Notes under the pieces: model-generated
What the model saw: the letters and a program-made list of their open reading frames with translations, nothing else
Database searches by the model: none
What the model was told of the DNA's origin: nothing
Position numbers and translations under genes: made by a program
NCBI RefSeq assembly: GCF_900168065.1
Contig: NZ_FUZZ01000001.1
Coordinates: forward strand, 1,860,001 to 1,924,000
Direction: 5' to 3'
DNA length: 64,000 nucleotides
Source: Chitinophaga ginsengisegetis
GTDB taxonomy: Bacteria > Bacteroidota > Bacteroidia > Chitinophagales > Chitinophagaceae
Shown here: positions 1-9,053 of the stretch, piece after piece
Layout of the letters: each line of letters starts with the position of its first letter
How positions within the stretch are numbered: position 1 is the stretch's first letter

Positions 1-434
1 GCAACAGGCGGGCAGAAGGATTCCGGCAGGCACTGGCCGATCATCAGCTTCCGCTTACTCCTGCCAGCATTCTCTATTGCTCCAATGATCCCGCAGCTAC
101 CCAGCAACTATTGCAAACAGCCTTACAGCAAAATCATTACGACGGCCTCATTGCCACCACGGAAAAACTGGCCACAGCTGTTTACCTCGCCTGTGAAGAG
201 CTATCCCTCGCTATCCCCGGCGATGTACAGGTGATCGGCTTTTCCAACCTCAGCACCGCACGGTTCCTGCAGCCATCATTAACCACCGTTTCGCAACCCG
301 CCTTCGACATGGGACACGCCGCCGCCACCGTATTGTTCAAAGCGCTCAAAAGCAGCAGCTTTCCGCTGCAGGAGCAGCAACAGGTGATTCCTTCTTCACT
401 GATTATAAGAAATTCTACAAAGTCAGGGCTATAA
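1..434 (+). CDS. LacI/PurR-family transcriptional regulator, C-terminal part (5' end outside window)
   Basis: The reading frame is already open at base 3 and ends at the TAA at 432-434, so only the last ~143 residues are present. They begin with an RRAEGFRQAL segment, the usual 'R..GF..AL' helix of the periplasmic-binding-protein-like effector domain of LacI/PurR regulators. They continue through GDVQVIGFSN and LTTVSQPAFDMGHAAA, the classic C-terminal end of that fold, which forms the last effector-pocket strands and the dimer interface. The N-terminal HTH is not visible, so operator and ligand cannot be read. The gene converges on the DUF1415 gene with a 6-base overlap of the two 3' ends. 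Family assignment is firm; the regulated genes are unknown and probably lie to the left. Confidence 0.9.
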   Translation, partial: NRRAEGFRQALADHQLPLTPASILYCSNDPAATQQLLQTALQQNHYDGLIATTEKLATAVYLACEELSLAIPGDVQVIGFSNLSTARFLQPSLTTVSQPAFDMGHAAATVLFKALKSSSFPLQEQQQVIPSSLIIRNSTKSGL

Positions 435-983
435 ACAACTATCCCGCAGCATTTTCATGTACGTAGTGCCCTTTTCGCGGGCAAAGCTGATATTGCGTTC
501 GGGGATGTTTTCAGGGTGGGGATATTGCTGCAACGCTTTCTCTATTTCCGCTTCCCGTAAAAGATGCAGCATCGGGTAAACGGACCTGTTGGTATAATTG
601 GCCGCATCCTCCAGATCAGCACCGGCAAACTGGTACAGCGGATGAAAACTCGCCAGCTGGTAAATACCGGTGTACTTCTTCTTATAAATCATTTTTTCCA
701 CCACCGACACCAGGTCGAGATAATCACGGAACACCGGAAAGCCTGCGGGAAAAATCAGCAACGTAGTAGATACTGCCGGTTCACTGTCCAGCAGCAAACA
801 CTCCTGCAACAGCTCATCACTGGCCACCTGCAGCGATACAGCGCCGCTCACCTGGTACCGGATGCTGTTCTTCTTTACCTCCCTGTTTGCAAAGGGACAG
901 AAGTTACAACCGATCACAAGTTCCCTGACCCAGTTCTGAGTTTGTGTTATTACCGCTGCTGCCTGCTCCGGATCATATACCAT
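429..983 (-). CDS. DUF1415 family protein
   Basis: This 184-residue cytoplasmic protein has no signal peptide. Residues ~18-32 read WVRELVIGCNFCPFA, the signature of DUF1415 proteins (W-V...-I-G..-CPFA), with two Cys near the N terminus that could bind a metal or be redox active. A second conserved stretch, YQLASFHPLYQFAG, sits mid-protein. The family has no established biochemical function. It is the last gene of the long minus-strand run that begins with SusC at 15747, 20 bases after the methyltransferase. That position suggests co-transcription but says little about role, because trailing housekeeping genes are common in such operons. The length is normal for the family. Confidence 0.8.
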   Translation of the reverse strand: MVYDPEQAAAVITQTQNWVRELVIGCNFCPFANREVKKNSIRYQVSGAVSLQVASDELLQECLLLDSEPAVSTTLLIFPAGFPVFRDYLDLVSVVEKMIYKKKYTGIYQLASFHPLYQFAGADLEDAANYTNRSVYPMLHLLREAEIEKALQQYPHPENIPERNISFAREKGTTYMKMLRDSCL

Positions 984-1003
984 AGCAGTGAAGGTACGGA
1001 TAA

Positions 1004-1921
1004 CTATCTTCTGGTGATCACGGTACTCCTGAAGTGATCGCCTACTTTGTCGTGGCTGATATCATATTGCGCAGCAGGCAGGTAAGATTCAATCATAGGC
1101 AAAGCCGGCGCATAATGGTAACTACCGCCGGTTTGCAGCGATGCCAGTATCTCCATATACTTTTTGGCATAGCTCATATAAGCGCTGTTGCTGCGCCCGT
1201 GATGATGCAGAAAATGATTGGAGAAAGACAGATTGGAGATGATAGTGCCCCAGCTATTGGGCTCCAGGCGGTATTCCAGCCAGTCGGCAGACCCGAGATA
1301 ACTTTCCGGCTGTTCAATAAACCGGTCTATTCCATATGCTTTGATGCCCTGTTTACGCAGGTATCGCACCAGGTAAGCATGTTGACCACAACCGATATCC
1401 AGCACAGGACCTTTGATGGTAGCCAGGTTTAGCCGCAGCACGGATAATTGCGTGGCGGGTGTATATTCTGCACACACCACCCTTTTTACATGAGGCTCCT
1501 GGTCGCCGTTCAGTTCTTTTACAAATGGATTGGTGTGCAGCAACCACTTTGTTAAGCGTTGCCCATGCAGTTGTTCCAGGTCATCGAAATTGGTTTGTTT
1601 CCTTTTGAGGCGGGTAACAATATCCTCCATTAACGTAACATATACTGCCTTTAGCGACTCGCCGGCAATACCGGAAACATTCATATACTGGTTGGCAGCG
1701 CAAAAAGTAAGCTGGGCCTGGGTAGTGAGGTAATTAACCAAACCTGCTGTCAACCCATCCGCGTTCAATTGTAAAATTTCACGCGGATAGGTGGCCAGCA
1801 GGAACCTGGTATAAGGCGTCCACGCCAGTGCGGCGCTTTTCCCGCCATAAAAAAGATTCAGTTCTTTATGTTGATCATGTTGTGACGAAATACTTTTTAT
1901 TATCTCCGGTAAAACATACAT
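1004..1921 (-). CDS. class I SAM-dependent methyltransferase-like protein
   Basis: This protein has 305 residues and no signal peptide. Residues ~172-180 (PVLDIGCGQ) form a clear SAM-binding motif I, and GIDRF at ~197-201 supplies the acidic residue that ends strand 2. The N-terminal ~165 residues are a helical region without a motif I recognised. It contains a conserved-looking stretch (~145-165) that leads into the Rossmann fold. The substrate cannot be inferred. It follows the IPT/propeller lipoprotein by 28 bases and precedes the DUF1415 gene by 20 bases, so it may be read through from the SusC/SusD operon. A small-molecule or protein methyltransferase is equally possible. Confidence 0.7.
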   Translation of the reverse strand: MYVLPEIIKSISSQHDQHKELNLFYGGKSAALAWTPYTRFLLATYPREILQLNADGLTAGLVNYLTTQAQLTFCAANQYMNVSGIAGESLKAVYVTLMEDIVTRLKRKQTNFDDLEQLHGQRLTKWLLHTNPFVKELNGDQEPHVKRVVCAEYTPATQLSVLRLNLATIKGPVLDIGCGQHAYLVRYLRKQGIKAYGIDRFIEQPESYLGSADWLEYRLEPNSWGTIISNLSFSNHFLHHHGRSNSAYMSYAKKYMEILASLQTGGSYHYAPALPMIESYLPAAQYDISHDKVGDHFRSTVITRR

Positions 1922-1949
1922 ACCTCAAAGGTACGCTGCTTTTAGGGGA

Positions 1950-3548
1950 TCACGGGTAAGTAATCCGTACAAACCTGTTGGCGTCGCGGTAATCGAACTT
2001 CGTAAAGGTGCCTACTACCAGCAGCGACTTCTCTCCCACCTGCGGCAGGATCTGTGTAATGCCGCCACTGTTGGCGTTCTGGTCCAGCGTTACACCGCCA
2101 ATAGTGTTATACGAAGGATGAATAGCGCCTTTGTCGGTGAGCACAATCATGTTGTTGCGAACCAGTCCGCTGAACTCCGTAAAGATACCACTCACAATTA
2201 CCTCTCCTCCGGGCATTACATGCGCATTGAACAGGTAACCGTTGGAGCCTGCACCTACATTAAACGTGGGATCTACCACCCCGTTTTCGTTGATACGGGC
2301 TACGTTAGCGAGTTTAAGTCCGCCGAAAGTATTGAACCGGCCTACAATAATCAGCTTTCCATCTGCCTGGCGGGTCATATTCAGGATATTCTGATCGGGG
2401 CCTGCACCTGCCGAAAAGGAAGGATCAATAGAACCATCTGCATTCAACCTGGCAATACGGTTCACCGCTTGTCCGTTGTATTTGGTGAAAGTACCTGCAA
2501 TCAGCAGTTTTCCATCGGGCAGGAGGATAGAACGGTTGATATAACCATTGGGGCCCTCTTTACCCATGTGTTTCGCCAGGTCGTAGTTGTAGGTACTATC
2601 CAGGCTTCCGTCGGGCATTAACCGAACCAGTCCGTTAATCTGTACGGAATCAAGATGTACGGAATCCTGACCGGCAGCGCCGGTGAGGTTATAGTTGGGT
2701 TGTACATAAAAACGGAAGAAGCCTGTGAGCAGGATCCTGCCATCTGCCTGCACATGCATATTGGCTACCTGCCCGGAAATGCCGCCCTTCAGGGAAGACA
2801 CAGTGATTTCCTTCCCGGTAGGACTGAATATTTTATCTGCAGCCAGTGAGCCGTTGTTATTCAGCAGTGCAATACTGTTTACAAAGTTTACGCCTTCATA
2901 GTTATTAAAGGCGCCTGCTACCAGGTATCTCCGGTCGGCGCCGGGCAGTGCGGCGGCAGTAGCCACAAAAGTATTGGTGCCGTTTTTCTTGTCCGGGCCA
3001 AAACTGCCATCTACTTTCCCATCATGGTTAATCCTGGCCACGCGGTTCAGCTTTCCTTCTTTACCGGAGTTATCGAAGTCAGTAAAATCACCGACCACTA
3101 AATACTTCCCGTCTTCCACAGGTATAATATCCGAGATACCTCCGTTAGCGGCTACTTTACTGGGGAAAAGGGTATCCATCTCGAAAACACCGGTTACGCG
3201 GAAGAAAGGACCAAAGAAATACTGCTGGTCTACCTGTGCAGCCACGTTACCAGTGGCTGCCTGCGCAGGCACTTTTACGCGCGCGGTGGTATCTGTAAGC
3301 GCCAGGATAGGCGCGCTCACGCCGTTAAAAAGGATGGCCAGCTTATCCTTGTTTGCCAGGAAGCCTTTTCCACTGATCAGCACTTCCTCTCCTACACGTG
3401 CACGAGCCGGACTGATACCATCTTTATTGATATAGATCGCCGGCTTCACCTGCTCTTTATAAGGATCGTCCCCTTTGGAGCTGATCTTATCTTTGGTACA
3501 GGCGCCCAACACTGCCAGCAGCGCTATTAAATACGTATATTTTTTCAT
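1950..3548 (-). CDS. surface lipoprotein with IPT/TIG domain and delta-60-type beta-propeller
   Basis: This 532-residue protein begins with a lipoprotein signal peptide ending in LLAVLGAC, so the mature Cys is ~residue 16. An immunoglobulin-like IPT/TIG domain follows (~35-120; SPARARVGEEVLISGKGF). The remainder carries at least five repeats of the delta-60 / DUF5122 type, for example DGSIDPSFSAGAGPD followed by DGKLIIVGRF, which should close into a beta-propeller. Such proteins are found with SusC/SusD pairs and probably sit on the cell surface as accessory ligand-binding or scaffold proteins. It lies 18 bases downstream of a fasciclin lipoprotein in the same operon. No catalytic motif is visible. 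The exact ligand is unknown; DUF5008-type naming is possible. Confidence 0.8.
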   Translation of the reverse strand: MKKYTYLIALLAVLGACTKDKISSKGDDPYKEQVKPAIYINKDGISPARARVGEEVLISGKGFLANKDKLAILFNGVSAPILALTDTTARVKVPAQAATGNVAAQVDQQYFFGPFFRVTGVFEMDTLFPSKVAANGGISDIIPVEDGKYLVVGDFTDFDNSGKEGKLNRVARINHDGKVDGSFGPDKKNGTNTFVATAAALPGADRRYLVAGAFNNYEGVNFVNSIALLNNNGSLAADKIFSPTGKEITVSSLKGGISGQVANMHVQADGRILLTGFFRFYVQPNYNLTGAAGQDSVHLDSVQINGLVRLMPDGSLDSTYNYDLAKHMGKEGPNGYINRSILLPDGKLLIAGTFTKYNGQAVNRIARLNADGSIDPSFSAGAGPDQNILNMTRQADGKLIIVGRFNTFGGLKLANVARINENGVVDPTFNVGAGSNGYLFNAHVMPGGEVIVSGIFTEFSGLVRNNMIVLTDKGAIHPSYNTIGGVTLDQNANSGGITQILPQVGEKSLLVVGTFTKFDYRDANRFVRITYP

Positions 3549-3566
3549 ACTGAATGCGTTAATGAG

Positions 3567-4265
3567 TTATTGATTCTGCAGTTCCTGTTCCGCTATTCTG
3601 ACAAATTCTCCCGGCCGGAAACCGAAGTTGTGCCGGAAATTCAGCACATGCAATACACCGTTTGTTGGTTGAATATCGGAGGTCATCACCTGTACTTTCT
3701 GATTATTGGCAAAAGTCACCGGATCATAGGTGATGTCTGTGAGCAGCAGTACACGCGCACCTACCGCTTCCACGCCGTTATAGTTCTGGTAAATTAACCC
3801 GATGTTGAGGATATAGCCACTGTTCATCACGTAGTTAATTCCCGGGTAAGCATATACATTCACCGGGTCGATACGCGCAAATTTATTGGCGGTATACTTG
3901 CCTTTGAGCATGTACATACCCAGGAATTTCTTCCATACTTTAGGGGGAATATCAGCCAGTTTCACGCTGTCTTCCACCATCCGGTAACGGTATTCATTCA
4001 GATCGTCGATCGCGTCCACAATGCTCTGATCTGTTGGGGTAAAGAAGGTAACGGAATCGTTCTGCAACATTTCTTTCAGCCCGGCTTTTTCTACTACATA
4101 CGCCACGGTATCAAAAAGGTCCGGGTTCTGTACCAGGTACTCGTAAATGGTTCCTTTATAGTGCGGATCTGCAATACCGCTGTCGATATAATAATCTTTT
4201 TTACAGGAAGATAACAACAGACCTGTTATCAGCAGAATGCCGGCTATGGGCAATAGCTTTCGCAT
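3567..4265 (-). CDS. fasciclin (FAS1) domain lipoprotein
   Basis: This 232-residue protein has a lipobox ending LLLSSC, giving a mature Cys near residue 21. One FAS1 domain fills the rest. It starts at TIYEYLVQNPDLFDTV (~39), has the H1-like strand VTFFTPTDQSI at ~72-82, and ends with an H2-like VLHVLNFRHNFGF. FAS1 domains mediate binding or adhesion. In Bacteroidota, FAS1 lipoproteins commonly accompany SusC/SusD transporters and are thought to be surface accessory proteins. It sits 18 bases after SusD (4284-5753) and 18 bases before the IPT/propeller lipoprotein. It is a shorter paralogue of the FAS1 half of the protein at 10100-11242. Confidence 0.88.
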   Translation of the reverse strand: MRKLLPIAGILLITGLLLSSCKKDYYIDSGIADPHYKGTIYEYLVQNPDLFDTVAYVVEKAGLKEMLQNDSVTFFTPTDQSIVDAIDDLNEYRYRMVEDSVKLADIPPKVWKKFLGMYMLKGKYTANKFARIDPVNVYAYPGINYVMNSGYILNIGLIYQNYNGVEAVGARVLLLTDITYDPVTFANNQKVQVMTSDIQPTNGVLHVLNFRHNFGFRPGEFVRIAEQELQNQ

Positions 4266-4283
4266 AGTGAATATTTTTTACAG

Positions 4284-5753
4284 TTATTGTATCCAGTATT
4301 GATTTCTGGTGACCAGCGGATTGTTGTTTACTGCGGATGTGGCTATTGGCCAGGTCCATGCACCTTTCTCCATCAGGTCTGGTGTGAGTGGATTTTCCGT
4401 CAGGGTTCTGTCGCCAATCCTGCCGGTGCGGATGAGGTCATACCACAGGTGTCCTTCTCCCATCAGTTCCTTTTCCCTTTCATAGAAAATAGCCGTTTTC
4501 AGCGGCTCACCGCCACCGCCGGCGTACAGTTTTGCGCCTGCCCTGTCACGTACCAGGTTGAGCATCGCTATGGCTTCTGCGTTTCTGTTACCCAGGTTGG
4601 CCAGTGCTTCTGCTCTCAGCAGGATTACATCTGCATAGCGGAACAGGATGAAGTTGGCATCGTAGTCCCTGGTAATAGGATTGGTGATCGCAGAAAATTT
4701 CAGGAACATCGGTTTCTTCTCTCCCTTGGAGGCATAAGGGTCATCAAACCACAGCTCCAGCCTTCTGTCGGATTCACCGCGGGGATATACCCTGTCCAGG
4801 TGCCTTACCATCGGGGTAATTTCGCTGTTACCGTTCAATCCATCCCGGATAATAGGATCGTGTAAAGTCCACTGACAGATGAGATAGTGGAAAGCGCCGC
4901 CATAGTTGGCATCCAGCGACAGTTCAAAGATGCCTTCTTCAGAGCGGCCTTTGAAAATGGTCTGGAAGGTTTCTTTGGTGTAAGGCAGCAGTTTGTATTC
5001 GTGCAGATCCATCAGTTCTTTGATCAGATCGGCGGTTTGTGTCCAGTATTTTTGCTGATTGGCGGGATCAAAACCGGCGCTCCACATGTTGATATGTGCC
5101 ATCAGCGCCAGTGCAGCGCCTTTGGTGCCACGCACAGCCCTGTTGGTAGGGTCATCGTAGGAAATTACCATATCCTCTTTGCATGCTTCGAGATCTTTGA
5201 GACAGAAGTCCAGCACGGTCAGCATTTTTTCACGCGGCCTCAGCGTGATATCATACGGGTCTGTTTGCAGGGGCACATCTCCATACAGCCGTGTCATATA
5301 GAAGTAGATGAAGGCGCGTATAAAGCGGGCTTCTGCTACCAGGGCTTTCTTCTCTTTTGAGCTGAAGGCAGGATCTTCAATACCGGGTATCCTGTCGATA
5401 CAAAGATTAGCGGTAGCAATGGCCTGGTAAAACAATCCCCAGTCCGGGATATCTTCAATACCATCGCCACCGGCCTGCAGCAGGCGGTTGGCGGCCAGGT
5501 TGCGGAACCCGTTCTTATCAAACCAGTTCCAGTTACCGGGCCGGAAATCGCCTACATTATATACAACGCCGTTGGTAAATTTCTGCAGCAATTTTGCATA
5601 GGCACCACTGATAGCCTTTTGTGCATCGCCTCTTGTTTTCCAGAAATCCTTCCCGGAAAGCGTATCCAGTGGCTTTACTTCCAGGAACTTCTTACAGGAA
5701 CCCACTCCCAGCAAAAGGCAGAAAAGTATTCCTATTTTAAACCAATGTTTCAT
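4284..5753 (-). CDS. SusD/RagB-family outer-membrane nutrient-binding lipoprotein (second pair)
   Basis: This 489-residue protein has a lipobox LGVGSC followed by KK, as expected for a surface-exposed SusD. The family N-terminal pattern FLEVKPLDTLSGKDFW and the C-terminal FYEREKELMGEGHLWYDL are both present. The TPR-like helix RYADVILLRAEALANLG lies at about two thirds of the length. SusD proteins form the lid over the SusC barrel and capture oligosaccharides or peptides for import. It starts 21 bases after its SusC partner (5775-9014) and is followed by FAS1 and IPT/propeller lipoproteins. Length is typical. The ligand is unknown. Confidence 0.95.
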   Translation of the reverse strand: MKHWFKIGILFCLLLGVGSCKKFLEVKPLDTLSGKDFWKTRGDAQKAISGAYAKLLQKFTNGVVYNVGDFRPGNWNWFDKNGFRNLAANRLLQAGGDGIEDIPDWGLFYQAIATANLCIDRIPGIEDPAFSSKEKKALVAEARFIRAFIYFYMTRLYGDVPLQTDPYDITLRPREKMLTVLDFCLKDLEACKEDMVISYDDPTNRAVRGTKGAALALMAHINMWSAGFDPANQQKYWTQTADLIKELMDLHEYKLLPYTKETFQTIFKGRSEEGIFELSLDANYGGAFHYLICQWTLHDPIIRDGLNGNSEITPMVRHLDRVYPRGESDRRLELWFDDPYASKGEKKPMFLKFSAITNPITRDYDANFILFRYADVILLRAEALANLGNRNAEAIAMLNLVRDRAGAKLYAGGGGEPLKTAIFYEREKELMGEGHLWYDLIRTGRIGDRTLTENPLTPDLMEKGAWTWPIATSAVNNNPLVTRNQYWIQ

Positions 5754-5774
5754 CTGAAAATAATTTAAGTGTCA

Positions 5775-8700
5775 TTAAAATTGAGCGCCTATACCGAATG
5801 TCAAACTGGTGGCATTCGGATATCCATTGATATCGTCCCTGCCGAGTGAAGTCACGGTTTCTGGATTAGGCCCTGTATACTTTGAGAAGATGCCCACATT
5901 GTATGCGGTGAGATAAGCACGCAATACACGCAGTTTTAACTTCTTCATAAAATCAAAATCACGGAACTGGTAAGCCAGTGTGATCTGGTTAATTTTGAAG
6001 TAGGAGCCATCTTCCATGTACAGGCTCTGATCCAGCCTGTTAGGCGCTACCTGTGCATCGTGATCAAAAGACCCCACGATGGCAGGATGCGATGCTTTAT
6101 CGCCCGGATTTTTCCAGTAGTCGATTTTACTGATATCATACAGGTTGATAGGGCCGGCGGCGGTACCGTCTTTACTCAACAGTTGGGGATACTGCAGGCG
6201 GTAAATCCTCGCAGCAATAGCGTTATTCAGGATGCTGCGATCCGCCAGGAAAGTACAGTTGATATTGAGCGACAGGTTCCGGTAGCTCAATGTATTATTC
6301 AAACCACCGGTGAACATTGGTTCCGGGTTACCCATAATCATATAGTCGGCGCCATCCAGTGCGTAGTCGCCGTTCAGATCTCTCCAGATAGGATCTCCTG
6401 CCTGGAAATACTGGGTACCGGGGCCTTTAAACGCTTTGTAACGTACGCCCCTGATAGGATCTACCGGTACATCGGAAGTATTGCTGTATACGCCGTCTGT
6501 TTGATACATGTAGTTACTCTGCGGATTTCTGCCCACTTTCAAAGCAATGCTCTGGTAAGTGTTTTGATCCACTGCTATAAAAAGCTGTGAGCCGCCGGGT
6601 AATTCCGTGAGCACGCCTTTGTTGTAGGCGCCGTTTATTGAAAAGATCCACTGGAATCCTTTAGGATCGCGGTTCATAATAGGGCGCGTGGTGATAGACA
6701 ACTCATGACCATAGTTCACAATAGCGCCACCATTCACCTGCATCTTGCCATACCCGGTAGAATTGGGCAACGGGATATCCCGCACCAGGTTGTAGTTGTT
6801 TTTATAATAAGTATCATAGATAACTTCCACGCGGCCTTTAAACAAGCCCAGGTCTACCCCGAAGTTGAACTGCGAAGACTTCTCCGGTTCCATGTAGGGG
6901 TTAGCCAGTATATTGTAATTAGGATTGATGGAAACGGCGTTGTTGTAGTTTTTCACACTTTCATAGGCACCCAGTGAATTGAGGATAGTAGCGGTAGGGC
7001 GACTGTTAACCCCATACGTTACACGCACCGATCCGTAATCCAGCCAGTTCCAGCGCCGCATCAGGTTCTCTTTGTTGAAGTTCCAGCGTACGCCTACAGA
7101 TGGATTTTTCGTATAGGGGTTATTGATACCCGCAGAAGAGTTTCCATCTAACCGGTAAGCGAGGTCTAATACATACTTGGTCCGGTAGTTATAAGAGAAG
7201 AACCCCGCCCACGACGCGGCATGATACACATAAGATACCGGCGTACCATTTACGTTTATTTCGTTCGCATTATTCCAGGGGTTACCGGGATAAAACCTCG
7301 GGGAATAACCACGGGGCCCCCAGTAATAATCGTTCGGACCATTGCGTATGTCTTTCACATGCTGGTCATCTGATTTGATGTTTATTTCACTGAATACGCT
7401 GGCATATATGTTATGGCTTTTCTCCAGGTCGGACGGTCTGCTGCTGTAGCTGTAGTTCACGCCATTCCTGGTGTTCAGCTCATCGTGACGGCCTACGAAA
7501 CCATACAAACCGGTTTGGTTGTTATTGGAAAACGATTGGTTAAACCGGTCCCTGGTATCTGTATAGTAATCGTAAGAAGTAGTGGAGTTGATACGCAGTC
7601 CGTTTATAATTTCATAGTCTACATCCACGAAGCCACGGATATTGAGGGTGTTATTATCGTCTATATTATTTTCATATCCGCTCAGCTGGGGGTTACCTAC
7701 AAAGGTAGAAGGGCCGGGCATCAGGGAAGAGGTAAAGGAATTTCCCGCACCATTGTTGGTTAATCCGCCACCATTACCACGTTGCTTCTGACCCAGTGCG
7801 CTGAACAACTGTGCGCCGATACGCAGCTTCTTGCTTGGCTGCATATTCAATTGCATGTTCAGGCTGTATTTATTAAAGCCGGTATTCTTTAATACGCCCT
7901 GGTTCATCTGGTAGGCAAAGTTTGCCTTGTAGTTCATCTTCAGGTTACCACCGCTGATCTGGACGTTGTTATTGGTATTTAAAGTGGTCTGGTAAAATAA
8001 TCCCTGCCAGTCGGTAGAATTATTATAAAACGCATTGAGGCTATCTGTCAGGAACTGGGAATCGGGATCTCCCAGTATGCTGCGCGCCGCTTGTGCATCT
8101 CTCGCATTTTTCATGATGGAGTTAATACGATACCTCCGCTCTGCATTACCACCAATAGTAGGCCGCAGATTTGGCGGCAGGTTCACAAACAAACTGCTGT
8201 TGATATCAATGATCGGGGTAGGTGAATTACCACGTTTGGTGGTGACCACAATTACGCCGTTGGCGCCGCGGGAACCATACAAAGCAGTAGCCTGCGCATC
8301 TTTCATTACTACGATGGATTCTACGTCTTCCGGTGGAATCAATGCCAGCGGGCCGGTGGCGGCGCCGGGTTGTAACATCGACTGGGAAATACCTCCGTCG
8401 AAATCTACCGGTACGTTATCAATTACCAGCAATGGGTTATTACTGGTGAGATAGGCGTTATCACCACTACCGCTTACATCGAGCTGGGAAACCCCTCTGA
8501 CGGACATGGTACCACGAAAACCCGGCGCACCGGAATTATTCTGGATATTAAGACCTGCGATTTTACCCTGCAGCAATTCCTGGATATTGGATACCGGTAC
8601 ATCCTGCAGCGCCTTTCCATCGATCACGCCGGCAGATCCGGAGGATGTTTCTTTGGTACGCTTCTGATAACCGATGATCACCGTTTCTTTCAGCGATTTA

Positions 8701-9014
8701 TTTTCCGGGCTCAGGGTAATATTGAGCGTGGTTACCTTCCCTGTTTTAACCGTTTCCAGGCGGTAGCCGATGTAGCGGAACTGGATGGTTTTATCCGGTT
8801 CTACGGAAATGGTGAAACGCCCGGTGGGATCCGTAACACCAAGACCTTTATTATTTTTTATATCGATGATGGTTACGCCCGGAATCCCCTCTTTCGAAGC
8901 GGCATCCGTCACCCGGCCTTTGATGGTAACAGCCTGTTGGGCATATACCGTGCTGCCGGCTCCTGCAAGTAACAGGAATAGAACAACCAGCGTATGTATG
9001 TACCGTTTTTTCAT
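5775..9014 (-). CDS. SusC/RagA-family TonB-linked outer-membrane transporter (second pair)
   Basis: This protein has 1079 residues. A signal peptide ends in GSTVYAQQ and is followed by a carboxypeptidase-regulatory-like domain (~28-110; IKGRVTDAASKEGIPGVTI). A TonB-box-like ETVIIGYQ and a plug with the SusC signature ALYGSRGANGVIVVTTKRG come next, then a 22-strand-type barrel ending in a terminal Phe (GIGAQF). It imports substrates across the outer membrane, energised by TonB-ExbBD, with its SusD partner as lid. It follows the DUF5007-like gene by 39 bases in the same operon as another SusC (12748-15747), so two complete transporters are co-expressed. Substrate specificity cannot be read from sequence. 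Confidence 0.96.
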   Translation of the reverse strand: MKKRYIHTLVVLFLLLAGAGSTVYAQQAVTIKGRVTDAASKEGIPGVTIIDIKNNKGLGVTDPTGRFTISVEPDKTIQFRYIGYRLETVKTGKVTTLNITLSPENKSLKETVIIGYQKRTKETSSGSAGVIDGKALQDVPVSNIQELLQGKIAGLNIQNNSGAPGFRGTMSVRGVSQLDVSGSGDNAYLTSNNPLLVIDNVPVDFDGGISQSMLQPGAATGPLALIPPEDVESIVVMKDAQATALYGSRGANGVIVVTTKRGNSPTPIIDINSSLFVNLPPNLRPTIGGNAERRYRINSIMKNARDAQAARSILGDPDSQFLTDSLNAFYNNSTDWQGLFYQTTLNTNNNVQISGGNLKMNYKANFAYQMNQGVLKNTGFNKYSLNMQLNMQPSKKLRIGAQLFSALGQKQRGNGGGLTNNGAGNSFTSSLMPGPSTFVGNPQLSGYENNIDDNNTLNIRGFVDVDYEIINGLRINSTTSYDYYTDTRDRFNQSFSNNNQTGLYGFVGRHDELNTRNGVNYSYSSRPSDLEKSHNIYASVFSEINIKSDDQHVKDIRNGPNDYYWGPRGYSPRFYPGNPWNNANEINVNGTPVSYVYHAASWAGFFSYNYRTKYVLDLAYRLDGNSSAGINNPYTKNPSVGVRWNFNKENLMRRWNWLDYGSVRVTYGVNSRPTATILNSLGAYESVKNYNNAVSINPNYNILANPYMEPEKSSQFNFGVDLGLFKGRVEVIYDTYYKNNYNLVRDIPLPNSTGYGKMQVNGGAIVNYGHELSITTRPIMNRDPKGFQWIFSINGAYNKGVLTELPGGSQLFIAVDQNTYQSIALKVGRNPQSNYMYQTDGVYSNTSDVPVDPIRGVRYKAFKGPGTQYFQAGDPIWRDLNGDYALDGADYMIMGNPEPMFTGGLNNTLSYRNLSLNINCTFLADRSILNNAIAARIYRLQYPQLLSKDGTAAGPINLYDISKIDYWKNPGDKASHPAIVGSFDHDAQVAPNRLDQSLYMEDGSYFKINQITLAYQFRDFDFMKKLKLRVLRAYLTAYNVGIFSKYTGPNPETVTSLGRDDINGYPNATSLTFGIGAQF

Positions 9015-9053
9015 GGCACTAATATTTTAATGTTTCAGAATACAGTTACCAGG

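Noticed and set aside
1926..1933. TACCTTTG (minus strand) as a promoter of the methyltransferase
   Set aside because: It is only 5 bases from the start codon, too close for a normal leader, and lies inside an operon with 28-base spacing.
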